This document shows positions 1-22,613 of a stretch of 64,000 nt of DNA, in pieces. The notes beneath the pieces are model-generated. The model had not been told where the DNA came from and made no database searches. It saw nothing but the letters and a program-made list of their open reading frames with translations. Location: the NCBI GenBank assembly GCA_019693395.1, contig JAAMXP010000029.1, positions 24,237-88,236 on the forward strand, in the 5' to 3' direction. The stretch's first letter is position 1, and every line of letters starts with the position of its first letter. A program made the position numbers and the translations under genes. This stretch comes from Ettlia oleoabundans. Its lineage: Eukaryota > Chlorophyta > Chlorophyceae > Chlamydomonadales.

Positions 1-7081
<7,081 letters not shown>

Positions 7082-8060
7082 GCTCCTGCAAGCAAGGACG
7101 GAAGTAAAGCAACCAGTGCTTCGAGGGTTACAAGCGGGAGGGGGGGCGGGGGCAGCAAGGATGCGGCGCGGCCGCCAACCCACAGGTGGGGCAGCGGGAC
7201 TGGGCTCCCACCCGGCGCGACTAGACCCCTCGGGCATCCGTGTACCGGACATAAAGCGAGCGAATAGAGGAGGAGGAGCCAAACCAGGGAGTTTTGGGTG
7301 TGTTTCCCATCACACTCGCCGGGCTGCCTCAAGGGTATGGTGCACCCTCTAGCTCACCGCCATGATTTGCTGCATCCAGCAGTCTCAGCCCCCGAGGACA
7401 GCCGACTGCACTGAGACATCTTGTCGGGAGCCCGCGGGCCCACCGTGCTCAGTCAAGGCGGTCTAGCATGCCTGAAAGGTGTTCTAACAGCGAGGGTAGC
7501 AGGGACCCGCAATCAATATCCACCCGCTTCTTTTGTGCCTCATGAGATCAGAGCCCGAGATCATGACCTGGCAAATTAGTACTTCACGCAGTTCACGGTC
7601 TGTCAATTGCGAAACACAACTGCAGCACGAAGATAAATCTCCTGCATTGACCACTCGCTCTCTTGGCAAAACCGGAGGTCTCTCTGACACCATGACGTCA
7701 ACAGGGCTTGCAAGGGAAGGTGGCCGTAGCAAACCCTGATAATGCTTCTGCTTCCTGTTTGCGCACTATGTGCTAGTTGGGGTTTACATGTGAACTGCAG
7801 CCAGACACCCAACCCAGCTGCAGGCTGGGGCAGAGTGCGGGGGCGGCCGAAACTGCGGTGAACGCTAGCCTTGCTGCACCCACGGGCGCGGCGCCGGCAC
7901 AGTGCGCCCACCTACCCAGTTGACTCCAATACGCAGCGTTGGAGCTTGCTGATAATATCAACGCAGCCACTACTGGAGCGCAACCGCTCCAAAGCCACTG
8001 GCCCGGCCTGGGGCAGGTTCCACACGGCCTGACCCTTAATGGCCGCCATGGCCAGCCGCT
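7082..8060. other. Intergenic: receptor-kinase upstream region and RPL18A 3' region
   Basis: No convincing coding exon was seen. Both flanking genes are on the minus strand, so this holds the promoter of the receptor kinase (right after 7081) and the 3' untranslated region of the ribosomal protein gene (below 8061). Small ORFs here have no recognisable motif. Confidence 0.5.
7784..7788 (-). terminator. Candidate poly(A) signal TGTAA of RPL18A
   Basis: The chlorophyte poly(A) signal TGTAA (TTACA on the plus strand) lies about 275 nt past the RPL18A stop codon. The motif is established for green algae; its use here is inferred from position only. Confidence 0.4.
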
Positions 8061-10821
8061 CTAGTAGAGGGCCACGTTGGGGCGCACCTGCAAGCAAAAG
8101 GCAGCAGTGGAGATGTTACTTACTGAATCAGTAAAGGTGACCAACAAAGACATGTGAATCAGCCCAGCTGGCACCTGGGCGAGGGTAGCCAACCGTCCTG
8201 TCACACATGATTTGTCTGGTATTGGCTGCTTCAACGGCTGCCATTTGCTTCAACATCCTTGGGATGTAACCCAGAAGCAGGCAGAAACATGCATTCCACA
8301 GGGCAAAACCTTGATGCAGGCACGAGCTAGGCTGAGCATCGCGGGCTGGGGGCAGTACGGTGTGCGGCTGCATGGACATACCGCCTTGAAGGTGGTGCGG
8401 TACGTGCGGGAGCTTGGGCGCAGGACCTTGCGGGTCATGGGGAAGGAGATCTTGGAGTCGTGCAGCTGCTGCGTGGCCGCGCGCTTGCACTGCACGACGG
8501 CGGGGCGGTGGCGGGTTGGTGAGAACTTTTGGTGCAACTGGGAATACGACGGTGAGGGCCAGGAGAAAAGGGAGAAACAGGCCTTGCAGACAAACCGAAG
8601 GGCATCAATTCCCACGTCTGGGCAATACAGCAAGCACAAGGTGTGACGCCCGCTGCAAGTAACCTCGGGCCGGGTGGCGCCGGGACGTCAAACACAGCCG
8701 CACAGCCGCTGAGATACACACCTGTGAGGCGGAGATGGTGGCGGTCTTGATGATCTGGATGCACGGGGTGCGCACACGGTGGCGGCTGCCCATCTCCTGG
8801 TACATCTGCTCCACAGCGCCGTTCAGGGTGGTGTCGCGGTACTCCTTGTACGCGTTGTGGTAGCCGGTACTGCAGCAAGCGGTGCCATACAGCGCTAGAG
8901 GTCAGAGGCAGTGAGCGGGCCCATTGCCTGGTGAGGCAGTCGGCAGGGGCTGGCAGCTGGGACACGGTGGGAAAGCAAGGTGTGGTGTGCTGTGATGACG
9001 ATAAAATGCAGCGGGTGGCTGGGTGCCACATGCCTGACCAGGAACGGGCTGGGGTGCACCGATAGTTTCCACCAGATCAATGGCTGATGGGTTTATTAAT
9101 TTAAGACAGCGTCTGCCGTCACTCACCGCGACTGGTAGCGCACCCAGATGCCGTAGTTCTTCACGGTGGTGGGGTTACGCTCAAAGATCTGCAGCAAAGT
9201 GGGCAGGCGGGCAAGGGAGCACAAGTGCAAGCAGGATCAGCGGCTGTGACAAGCCGACACATTTACTGCAGCAGGGGTAGAGGTTTAATACAATGGACGA
9301 CCCGTTTCACCCGACCACAGCATGGGCCAGGGGATGGTGCTGATCTCTCATTGGCTTTGGGATGGTGGCTGCTTATAGCAGCTGAGTGCTGTATGCCGCA
9401 AGCACTCTCCAAGCTGCTGTATGCAAGCTGTGAGTCGTTACAACTTCTGATATATACTGCTGCCTGGGACACAAACGTAAAGGCTGCAATCAACGTGGCT
9501 CATCCCCCGCGCCAACCGGCTCGGCATGCTGACTAGCTGTGGTGCCAAGTTCGATCGCTTGTACTGTGCTGCCACACGCTGATGAGCAGGTTGCTCTGCT
9601 TATGTTCAAAGCACTGGTGCTCAATACTGCAATCCCCAGGGGTACGCGTGCTGCTATCAATGCGCCGCAAATGCTGGGCTGCACCCCCATCTTGTTGCAA
9701 CCGCAACCATACACCAGCGCGTGCTGCCGAGCCGCCCACACCGTGCAGCAGACAAGTTGGATCCCGCGAGCAGGGATGGAGCAGCGGCATGCAAGGACCT
9801 CTGTAAGGAAAACGTGAGCGCAGCAGCTATTCGCACCACTATGAGCAATTCCGATACATGCCCGCACTCGCTCACCTCGTTGCAGGCCAGGATCTGGCCG
9901 TTGGCCTTCTTCACCTTGCGCAGCTTCCGCAAGAAGTACCTTCAGCAACATAAAAGGGAGGCCAGACAGGAAGCATTACATTGCCTGCAACCAGCCAGCT
10001 GACCCATCATCTGTGCAACTCGGGCGGCTACTGTCACACACAACATTGCCCACGTCTTGCTGTCGCAAGATGCCATGCGCCACGATGATGAATCCAAGCT
10101 AACCGTCGTGTCCAACACAGCTGCATTGCTCTGACAAGGACTCATGAAATGCGTCCTGTGGACGCCCAGCGCCTTGGCTGAGGCTGGCTAGCCTTGCGAC
10201 TGCTCTGCTGGCTATGCTCAACCCGTGGGTGGTGGCTGCCTTTCAGCTGCTGCACAGCTAACAGTTCATGCGACGGTTGCTAATTTTCCCCGTCCATTGC
10301 TACAAACAAGTACATAGCTGATGAGCGCAGGAGGTTATCTGTGCTGCGGCTTACCAGAACTTGGACTTGGCGCGCACGGGGTCGGTGGCCCACAGCTTCA
10401 TGCGGAAGATGGTGGGCTCCGCGTCCTTCTCGGTGGGCACATGGCGGCCCACCACCTGGTATTGGTGGTACTTGTAGCCGCCCTGCACTCGAGACAGGAA
10501 GCACCACAAGCCCGAACCGTCGGCGGCGGCAACCTGCAGCTGCTGGTGTTCCCAAACGCGGCAGGGCTTGCATCCGGGCTGGCTGAGACTCCCAGGTTGC
10601 TGACCAAAGGCTGTAAATCGGCTGCAACCCGCCCCTGCGAACGCTGCATGGCGTCATGCTGCGCTGCATGGCGTCTGCTGCTCCACAGCGGCTGCCGCCG
10701 GCGTACTAAGCTGCTGACACTCCTCGGCCACTAGAAAAAGACGCCAAGCTGCTTTGCCCGCAGCAGCGGCCCCCGAGTGATGCGGCCCCTTTGAGCGCCG
10801 GCTCCCACGCACCTGCACCAT
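8061..10821 (-). CDS. RPL18A: 60S ribosomal protein L18a (eL20)
   Basis: Cytosolic large-subunit ribosomal protein, 181 residues over seven exons: 10821-10813, 10482-10355, 9939-9876, 9188-9127, 8869-8722, 8489-8382 and 8087-8061. All introns are GT-AG and the 546-nt total keeps frame. The joined protein follows the eL20 family from end to end: [85 protein letters not shown] and [11 protein letters not shown]. The length is close to the animal protein (176 residues). The first exon codes only for Met-Val-Gln, typical of ribosomal protein genes that splice just after the start. It is divergent from the U2AF gene across about 790 bp. Confidence 0.95.
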
Positions 10822-11610
10822 GTTGGGCTCCTCCTGCACTATCCACGAAGAGGCAGGGACAGGCTTGAGGCCCGCCTTTGGCAATTGCACACCTGGCACC
10901 CCGGGACGACCCGGGGCTCTTGTCCCGTTAGCGGCACTGGCAGGGAGCTTGCTCGCCTCAGCACACTTAGACGTCGCAGGTGCACTTTATATCTGCCCGT
11001 TGAGCTGCAGATAACGGGGGCCTCCGACAGGGACCTGGAGTGGCCCGTCAGCAGCTGATCGGCGCCGGGGCGCCGGCTAAACTGGTTGACAAGCGTGCCC
11101 GCAGTTGTACGAGCTCACAGGTGAGCTTGCTTAGCTTTGCTGCTCGAGCCCCGTTGCCGAAGCGCCCGTGCAATCCGCAACAGTGCCTCGAGAGTTTTTA
11201 TGGCGTTTGTAACCCTTGAGAGCTGCCGCTGAGGTTCCATCACCGCCCGATTGGGCAAGCAGCGCCTGCTTCATTCTCTGCTACTTCTTCTATCCCGCAC
11301 TGTGCGGTGCCAAGCCAGCGGATTTGGTTGTTAGCGTATGCTCCGAGCCCTGACTGACAGGGCAGGGGAACGGATGTATGGTGCCAAAGCCGCCGGGCAG
11401 GAGGGGGGCTGGCGGTGCCCGACAAGCTCCGGCAGGCGCAGCCTGCCTGGTAGCCAGGCAGGGTTGCTGGGTTGCCCTGCGGAGCTACTGCCTCACAGAA
11501 CTGCCAAGCTCGCGCATGCATGGCATTCGCGGTGCTACTGCGATTTGTAACCCAATGGCATGTTTGATGCACCGCTTGCGTTGCTCGCAGGGCGTTGACG
11601 GGCAAGCACC
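10822..11610. promoter_or_regulatory. Divergent promoter region between RPL18A and U2AF1
   Basis: This 789-bp interval separates the start codons of two divergently transcribed housekeeping genes and must carry both promoters and 5' untranslated regions. I saw no clear TATA box and no coding exon. Confidence 0.5.
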
Positions 11611-14013
11611 ATGGCCAACCACTTGGCAAGCATCTTCGGTACTGAGAAGGATCGAGTCAACTGCCCTTTCTACTTCAAAATCGGGTAAGCCTTGGGCGTG
11701 AGTGCAATAAAGCGTGGCAGTGTAACCCCCCTGCCGCTGTTTTATGTAGTGTATGCTCATCACCCGTGCCCGCTTTTTTTTTTTGAACCTTTGTGCTTGC
11801 CCCCAGCCTCCTTGCCCTGCGTGGTACCCCCATCCCACCCCCACCCCACCCACACACACCTCCCAAACCCCACCTTGGGCGTGCAGAGCATGCCGTCACG
11901 GAGACCGGTGCTCACGGCTGCACAACCGCCCCACCATCAGTCCCACCATCCTGCTGCAAAACATGTACCAGAACCCCATCCTGAACGCTCCGCTGGGTCC
12001 AGACGGCCTCCCTATGCCAGTAGATCCTAAGAAAGTGCAAGAGTTCTTCGAGGTGGGTAGCAACCACCTAACTAGGTGCTGCACGAGGGAATCCCTTGGA
12101 GCTTGTAAGGGTCACTCTCACAGGCATTGAAGCTGGGCAGTCGATTGCTTTAAGTACCCTCCCCGCTCGGGTATTCTTGGCGATCGCTCCCCTCCTTACT
12201 GCTGAGAATGCCCCTGCGTTCCCTGCTAGTAACTCATACCCCCCCTGTTCTGCAGGATTTTTACGAGGACATCTTCATCGAGCTGGCCAAGTATGGCGAG
12301 GTGGAGTACCTCAACGTGTGTGACAACCTGGCCGACCACATGGTGGGCAACGTGTATGTCAAGTTTAAGTGAGTTATACAACACAGTTTATCTGGGATAT
12401 ATTGTCTTCTGCGAATAATGGCTTCTTAGAATACAGTGCCTTGATTAGGATGTTGAACAGGCGTAATAGCTGGGCCCAGGGCTATATTGTATGGAGCTCG
12501 GATTGGTGGGGGTGCAGTGTAAAGGCTGCTAGGGGACGCTGCAGATGCGTCTCAACTCAGCAGGGCTTGGTGGCGCCTACTTTTACCAACCATTCTGCAG
12601 CGCAGCGCAGTTTAGCTGCCCCAGCTGACCGTCAACCTAGGCAATTTTTTCACGTTTGTACTGCCCAATTCGTACTTTGTACTGCCCGCAGGGATGAGGA
12701 GGAGGCTGCGCGTGCGCTGCAGGGCATGCAGGGGCGCTATTACGCCGGCAAGCCCATAGTCGTTGAGTTCTCTCCCGTCACAGACTTCAGGGAGGCCACG
12801 TGCCGGCAGTATGAGGAGAACTGCTGCAGCCGCGGTGGATACTGCAACTTCATGCACGTGCGCCCGGTGTCGCGAGACCTGCGCAAACAGGTGGGTGGCT
12901 CAGCCTGGTCTATTTTTACACCTTCTCGCATGCCTACAGATTTTGCAAGTGAGCCTAGGAAAAGGATATAGATGGAGCTTTTGTGCGAAAAGGGGCCAGG
13001 GTTCAGCACGTGATCCACCCGTACTTCGTGGCTGTTTGTTGGTGCTGTTCGCAAGCCAGCACACCAACCAGCGACACGCCCGCCTTCCTGCAACAGGGCC
13101 CCTGCTTTCCCACATCCTTTCCTAATGCCCGGCCTCCGTGCCATGCTGCGCCTGCTGCAGCTCTTTGGCCGCTACAAGGGTGGTACTGGAGGCAGTACCA
13201 AGTTCCACGACGGCTCCTACTCCAGGTTGGTAGGGCTGGATAAGTTTTTAATCACGGCATCTGCAGAAGTCGCAAATTTGCATTGCTGGATGCGTGCATG
13301 CCTTCCCTAGCTTCCCTGCAGCATAGCGGTGTCTTTATGGAAGGTAACAATGCAGAGCAGAGCCGCAGGCTTGTTGTGGCATTGCCCGGGCCGAGGTGAA
13401 GCTACCGGCAGTGCTGCCGGCACCGTGCTCTGTTGCTTCCTGTGGGTGGTTGCGAGCTGATCCCTGCCTGTGTTTTCCACTCCGTGGCGCGAATTGCAGG
13501 CCTGGTGGTAGTAGCGGCGGCGGCGGCGGTCGGTACGACAATCGCGGCGGCGGCGGCGGCCGCTACGACCGTAGTGGCGGCGGCTACGGCGACCGCGGGC
13601 GGGACCGCTACGGTGGTGGCGGCGGCTATGGCCGCCAGCAGCAACGCGAAAACTCCGCGGAGCGCCGCGCACGCATTGCCAAATGGAACCAAGAGATGGC
13701 GGGCCAGGCGGGCGGCGGTGGTGGCGGCGGCGGTGACGATGGCGGCTACTCGGCCCCCGCAGCGGCACCGACAGCTCCCTCTTACCCCGGGTTCAGCGCC
13801 GCTGCAGCTCCGCCGGCCGATGGCGGGGCAGGAGCCAACGCTTACCAGGCTTACCAGCAGTATGGCCAGCAGCCGGCGCAGCAGCAACCACAGCAACCCT
13901 CCTACGGTGGCGCGCCAATGCCTTCAGCGCCACCATCCCACGGCGTCACAGGATCGAATACCGTGCCCATCGCCAACATGCGACAGTTCCCCAATTGGCA
14001 GCCGCCGCAGTGA
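11611..14013 (+). CDS. U2AF1: U2 snRNP auxiliary factor small subunit (U2AF35)
   Basis: Nuclear splicing factor that recognises the 3' splice-site AG. It has 376 residues in six exons (11611-11684, 11887-12052, 12256-12368, 12692-12890, 13161-13225, 13500-14013), all GT-AG and in frame (1131 nt). Order: first CCCH zinc finger C18-x8-C27-x5-C33-x3-H37; a U2AF-homology RRM (about 65-145, with [17 protein letters not shown] and GNVYVKFK); second CCCH finger C155, C163, C169, H173; then a tail. Where animal U2AF35 carries an RS domain, this tail starts Gly/Arg/Asp/Tyr-rich ([14 protein letters not shown]) and becomes Ala/Gln/Pro-rich. It retains [14 protein letters not shown], a conserved block in plant U2AF35. 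Confidence 0.95.
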
Positions 14014-15476
14014 GGCAGCCGTGCAGGGGTGGAAAGCGAACCTCCGGCCCTGCAGGTGGGTGTACTTCAGCGCTCTTCGGCTGGCCCTAGTGGACTCCTT
14101 GTTTCTTTTTTCTAAGCTTTAGGCTGCAGGGTGCAGGCCCAACGTGCCGCCCTTCCCTTTTCTCCTCTCCAATTTCCCCTGGGCTTGTTCCTAGCGCTGG
14201 CGCTCAGTAGGCCGGCACACCGAGGGTGCCAGAGCGGGTGCTTGCGACTTTGGCGGCACAGGGTCTGCACAGCCCTTTGTCTCCCAGTGCAGGGCTCTTC
14301 TGCAGGGTGCCTAAAATTGCAGGGCCTCTGACTTGCAGCAATCCTCCTGCAGGGCTGCAGGTTCTAAGCGGGAACCTTGATGCTGGCTTTAAAACGCCCA
14401 TCGCCAGTTGTTTGATTTGTAGGCTTGCAGCACCTTGTAGCAGTATGGGCCCTCATAAGCAGGAACAGTGCACGGTCCCTTTGCAGGCTTCCTGCTGCGC
14501 TGCAGCATGTCGTGCTGTTTGGCAGCATGCAGGTTCAGTTACCTTATCACCATCACTTACTCTGCAAGCTGGCAAGAAAAAAATAAGAAAAAAAAATATT
14601 TTTGCCTAGTTGCAAGTTTTCTGACTAGGACCACACAAGCTGCCGCTGTTGGGCGCATTGCAGGTTGCCCTGCTGTTTGCTGTTTTCACCTGCCAGGCAG
14701 GCGATAACGCAGGGGAAGGTGCAGGTCTGCAGGGTTGGTTGTTCGCATGCGCGGTGCGGCATGCGCGCCAGGCTGCCTCCAGGCAGGTGGGCACCGCCTG
14801 CACCTGTGGTATGGCTGGGGTGGTGGAGTGGTGGTCTGGACGGGCAGGTGAGGTGGAGCCGCACCTCACAAAGTATGAGTTCCTCTGAGAGAATTCCATG
14901 TCACTGACCATGGTAGTGTCGCTTTCCCTCTTGCCTTGCAGGCTGCGCAGGGCGCTTGACAAGAACCAACGTGTTGTTGACCTGGAGCAGCATCGCAGAG
15001 CTGTTCCTGGTGCTGTAACCACATATCCCCGCGTGCTTTGCATCTTTACTTTTGCTATGCCCTGGATGCGTGTGCCTTCTCTGAGCTGGTTGACCAGCGC
15101 CACTATGCATGCTGCTGTCACTCTTGCTCCTGAGATCCTGTAATTATATGTAACGCACCCTGATTGCGACCTTGACCAGCCGCACAGCAGCAACATGCCG
15201 CAGCGTTATTGCAAGGCGTGACGGCGTATGCGCCGCCAGACGTAGGCCTACCCACCCACTGAACATTGCCAGGGTTAACCCCGTCCTCTCCGTTCCGTTC
15301 GTATGTCGTTTTCCGACCTCGTGTTTGTTCTACTACATCGTGCAAAATGCGCCACCACGCACGTGCACTTTGCGTGGACTCTCGGACTCAACCTGCTCGG
15401 ACCCCTCGCATCCAAAAGACGGTTGCATTGCATCACTCAATTCGTTTAAGGAGTTCGATCCCTTGGGTGCACAAAC
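14014..15476. other. Intergenic: U2AF1 3' region and NAR1 promoter
   Basis: Both flanking genes are on the plus strand. The interval contains repeated short TGCAGG motifs and an A/T-rich patch at 14576-14600. No ORF here shows family motifs or a credible splice model. Confidence 0.45.
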
Positions 15477-17505
15477 ATGCGCCTGGCGTCCATCTGCAAA
15501 GCGGGGCTTCTGCCTCTCAGAAGTGGTGCGTAACGGTAACTGGGCAGCGCTTGTGTCACGCGTAAGAGTGCACGCACAATCATAGATAAACAAAGGTTCG
15601 CCGCCGGGAGGTTGAAGGGCAGTAATGAATTCCACCGGCGGCGGTACTGCGCCGGCAGGCAGCAGCAGCAGTGTGGCTCTATCTGCACACTGCAAGTGGC
15701 GCCCCTTGCCTTTCCTACGAACAGCACGAATATGTCAATGACAGATAAGTACCGCCTCGTGGCAAGGGCCAACTAATCACCTTGCCGCTACCCACCACCT
15801 GTTCTGCAGGGGTGCGCCCCGCCGCCGCCCGTCCCAGGAGCCTGCGTATTGCAGCAGTGCAGACCCCACAGCAGCAGAGCGCAGCCCCCTCAGCTGGGAA
15901 TGGTGCTCTTACAGATGCTGCGGCAGTGCAGACGGTGGTTGTGGCAGAGCCAGTGACATTGGCGACCCCAGTAGCCATTCAGGGCGTCCTGCCCCCTGCT
16001 GCCGTTTACCAAGCGGTGGGTTGCCTGCACACCTGCTTGCCCGCCTCCTTGCCCAACATGCATGCACGGCGCATTTGGACTTTGCCATTGGCGTGATGGC
16101 AATATGCTAATAGCGGAGTTAGAGCTCTGGACACTCTGCCGCTTGCAGTTAACACACGTACGACAGTGTACTCAAACTTGCAGGTCGCTGCTGCTGGGGC
16201 TGCCAAGGCGGCAATGCCCTTTGGCAAGACGGTGCTGCTGGGTGTTGTGGCGGGCGCTTACATCGGGCTGTGCGCTGCACTTCTAATGACTGTGGGGCCC
16301 AACTGCACTGGCATCGCTGCCTCTAACCCTGGCCTGGCCAAGTACATCACCGGTGCAATAGGCTTCCCATTTGCGCTGCTCCTAATACTGGTGAGTGGGC
16401 GGTGGCACAGACGGAGGCGGAGTTGGAGTTGGGTGGTCAGGACCACAGCTGCTATGATCGGATTAATTGTGTCAACCATCTTGTTAGCCCTTTGCCAACC
16501 CTCACGGCTGTTGGCAGCAGCAGCCCAAGCCTGCCCTGAGGTTACAGCCAGTTGAAACAACTCACATGGCCCACACCCGCACACATGCCACTGGGAACCC
16601 CTTTCTCTCCGCAATGCAGGTATGTGGGGCTGAGTTGTTCACAGGCAACACAGCAATGCTGCCTGCCGCTGTGTATGAGGGCAAGGCCACCATGCGGCAG
16701 CTGGCAAAGAACTGGGTGGCATCGTACATCGGCAACGGTCTGGGCTGCGCCCTCGGCTGCCTCATGCTGATGAATAGCGGGCTCCTGTAAGTGGGTTTGA
16801 CAATGTGCTCAAAGGCAGCTTTGAATACTTGGGAGCAAACTTTCCTTTCCATTGCCAGTTTCACAAGGCGAGATTGTCACGTGAGTGGCTGCACCCGGGT
16901 GATGCTTCGTAATGCTCGGTGCAGGCCACAGTTTGCCAACGCAATCAACAGCGTGTCAGTAGCCAAGGTTTCTGCCCCGCTGGGCGCCACGTTCGTCAAG
17001 GCAGTGATGGCAAACTGGTTTGTGGTGCTGGCAGTGTGGCAAGCGACCGCCGCTCAGACTATGGGCGGCAAGTTCATCGCGTGCCTGTCCGGCCTCGGCT
17101 CCTTTGTTGCGGTCGGGCTGGAGCACTGTGTGGCCAATATGGTGCTTATCCCTATGGGAATCCTGACTGGTGAGCTTCCGGTAAAGAGGACCCCTTGGTT
17201 GTGGGCGTGGGTGTGGGTACGGGTGGTTGCAATGGGGCTGGCATGCAGCTTGTCATACGCCTGGCCACCTGGCGCATGGCTCGTTGTTACGAGGAGACAC
17301 CCCATGCCTACGTTGGGAACCTGACAGGCGGGCCTCACATGTAATAATTTCTAATGCAGGTGTGCCGGGAGTGACGTGGGAGAAGTTCTTTATCAACAAC
17401 CTGCTGCCAGTCACTCTGGGGAACATTGTGGCGGGTGCCCTCTGCATGGCCACAGTCTACTCCCTAGCTTACGGCAGCCTGGGCAAGAAGGTGTGGGGCA
17501 AATAG
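15477..17505 (+). CDS. NAR1: Chloroplast formate/nitrite transporter, NAR1 type
   Basis: Member of the formate/nitrite transporter family; green-algal NAR1 proteins carry nitrite or bicarbonate across plastid or plasma membranes. Six exons (15477-15525, 15810-16015, 16184-16390, 16620-16786, 16925-17169, 17360-17505) give 339 residues, frame kept across 1020 nt. The N-terminus (MRLASICKAGLLPLRS, then Ala/Arg-rich) looks like a transit peptide. Family signatures: GAYIGLCAALL, GAIGFPFALLLIL then VCGAELFTGN, ASYIGNGLGCALG, then GLEHCVANMVLIPMGIL and NLLPVTLGNIVAGAL; about six membrane helices. The first exon is chosen because its phase and transit-peptide character fit; no in-frame ATG lies between 15746 and the exon 2 acceptor. 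Substrate and exact membrane are not decided by sequence. Confidence 0.88.
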
Positions 17506-18576
17506 AACTCAAATTCCTACCGCAAGTGCTGTGGCTGTTCCCAATTCCCTGCTCAACTGTCTGAAAGCCAATCTGGCTCCCACGCATCCGTATCAACCAA
17601 TGCACGAATGCTCACAAACTTTGATTGTGACTGGTTTGCCGCTGTCCGCTTGGTGCTTGCACTGTGTCATCGGCGCCTGCGTTCAAGCTTCACTTCCCAG
17701 ATATCTTCTTAGTACCCCCTATCTCCGGCTCCATTTGAAGTGAAGTGTGAAACGCTTGCACGCTACGCCGTGAGCGAGCTACGTTAAGGTGGTCGCCACC
17801 CCAGTGCTGCTGGGAAATGATACGGGTGCATGTTGCCCTAAAGCCAGGCAGTCAAAAACAATCTATGATTTGCGTTGCACTGTCTGCCACCTTTCCCGAG
17901 GAACGGCAGATAGCAAGGCAGGGGGAACAGCGGCGGCCAGCTGAAGTTGGCTGCCGCCACTGGGGGCCATGGCTTTCAGCCTGGTCGGCACGGTTGGCGT
18001 GTCAAATAAGTTCGCTAACAACTATGTCACTCGCGACCACCGTGATTGCGGCTTGCGGCTTGGACATCACTCAGGTTGACGAGCGAGCTTGCTCATGCAT
18101 GCAGAGAGGCGACGGAGGTCATCGATGACCAGTCCTACTCGTGAAGCATCCCGCAAAACGCAAGAACATGTGTAAGGTTCTAGGTAAGGATGGATTTCTT
18201 GCCCTTGGACACACACACGAGCAGTTGATGACGTGGCTCAGCACACAGCACGACTGGACAAAACATCAGGAGCTGCTGCTGCAACTTCATTCTGAGTTTT
18301 GTTGGAACCTTAAACTCCATCCGGGTGAGTTCGGGATGAAAAATCTGGCATCGGGGCAATGTGTCTGTGTGTCCTTTCGGGGGTTGCCGAGCTCCCGCAT
18401 CGGCTGTGTTCCGTGCTTGATCGCCCGCTTGTATGGCCATCAGAACCTCCCAGCCGCCTTGAGCGCCATTGCGGTGCGGGTTGTTCGCTGGGTGTGTGGT
18501 TTCAGGGGTGCCTGACTTGGCACAAATGTACCCGTCCATCTCGCAGGTTCTTTTCAACCGAACTTATCCTCACAAC
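17506..18576. other. Intergenic: NAR1 3' region and THI4 promoter
   Basis: About 1.07 kb between two plus-strand genes. No exon is supported. I looked here for a thiamine pyrophosphate riboswitch in the THI4 leader (CTGAGA, CCTGAT and the downstream GCG motif) and found no convincing match. Confidence 0.45.
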
Positions 18577-22102
<3,526 letters not shown>

Positions 22103-22426
22103 ACGACCTGCCCATATAGATAGATAGGCGGAACATGCCCACCTTGGGCCCGCACTCCCCACTTCGGCCCCGTTTCCCCTTATCCTTCCCGACCATCCTT
22201 GCGAGAGCGTCCCCCTGATATCGGCGCACTTCTAGCGATGGCAGGAACAACAGCAGCCGGCAGCAGCCTGGCTTTAGCAATATGAGCAGCATCTATGGGG
22301 GCTTAACGCCCTCCCCCAACGCCTGATACCCCCGGGAGCACCTAACACATTTAGGTGTGCGTGTGCACATTGACAAGCATTCCCGGCTTTTCATCCCTGT
22401 TCATAACACGACTGTCATAATGATCT

Positions 22427-22431
22427 TGTAA
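22427..22431 (+). terminator. Candidate poly(A) signal TGTAA of THI4
   Basis: TGTAA occurs about 325 nt after the THI4 stop codon, in the 511-bp convergent gap shared with the DUF5054 gene. The rest of that gap has no gene. Confidence 0.45.
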
Positions 22432-22613
22432 CCACCCCCCTGTCCCCATGCTCCCTGCACCACCTTCCACCCTGCACCACACCCCAGGCCCGGGTAAACA
22501 TACCCTGACAGCCCAGATGAACTGAAGAGCTTTGGCACATGTCTGTACATTCACAGACCAGCAACAGCAACAAGCAAACAAAACTGCCGCATCAATAAAG
22601 CGCACACACACGC

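Noticed and set aside
15375..15470. Possible tRNA, because of GAGTTCGATCCC (B-box-like)
   Set aside because: No matching acceptor stem, D-loop A box or anticodon arm can be drawn.
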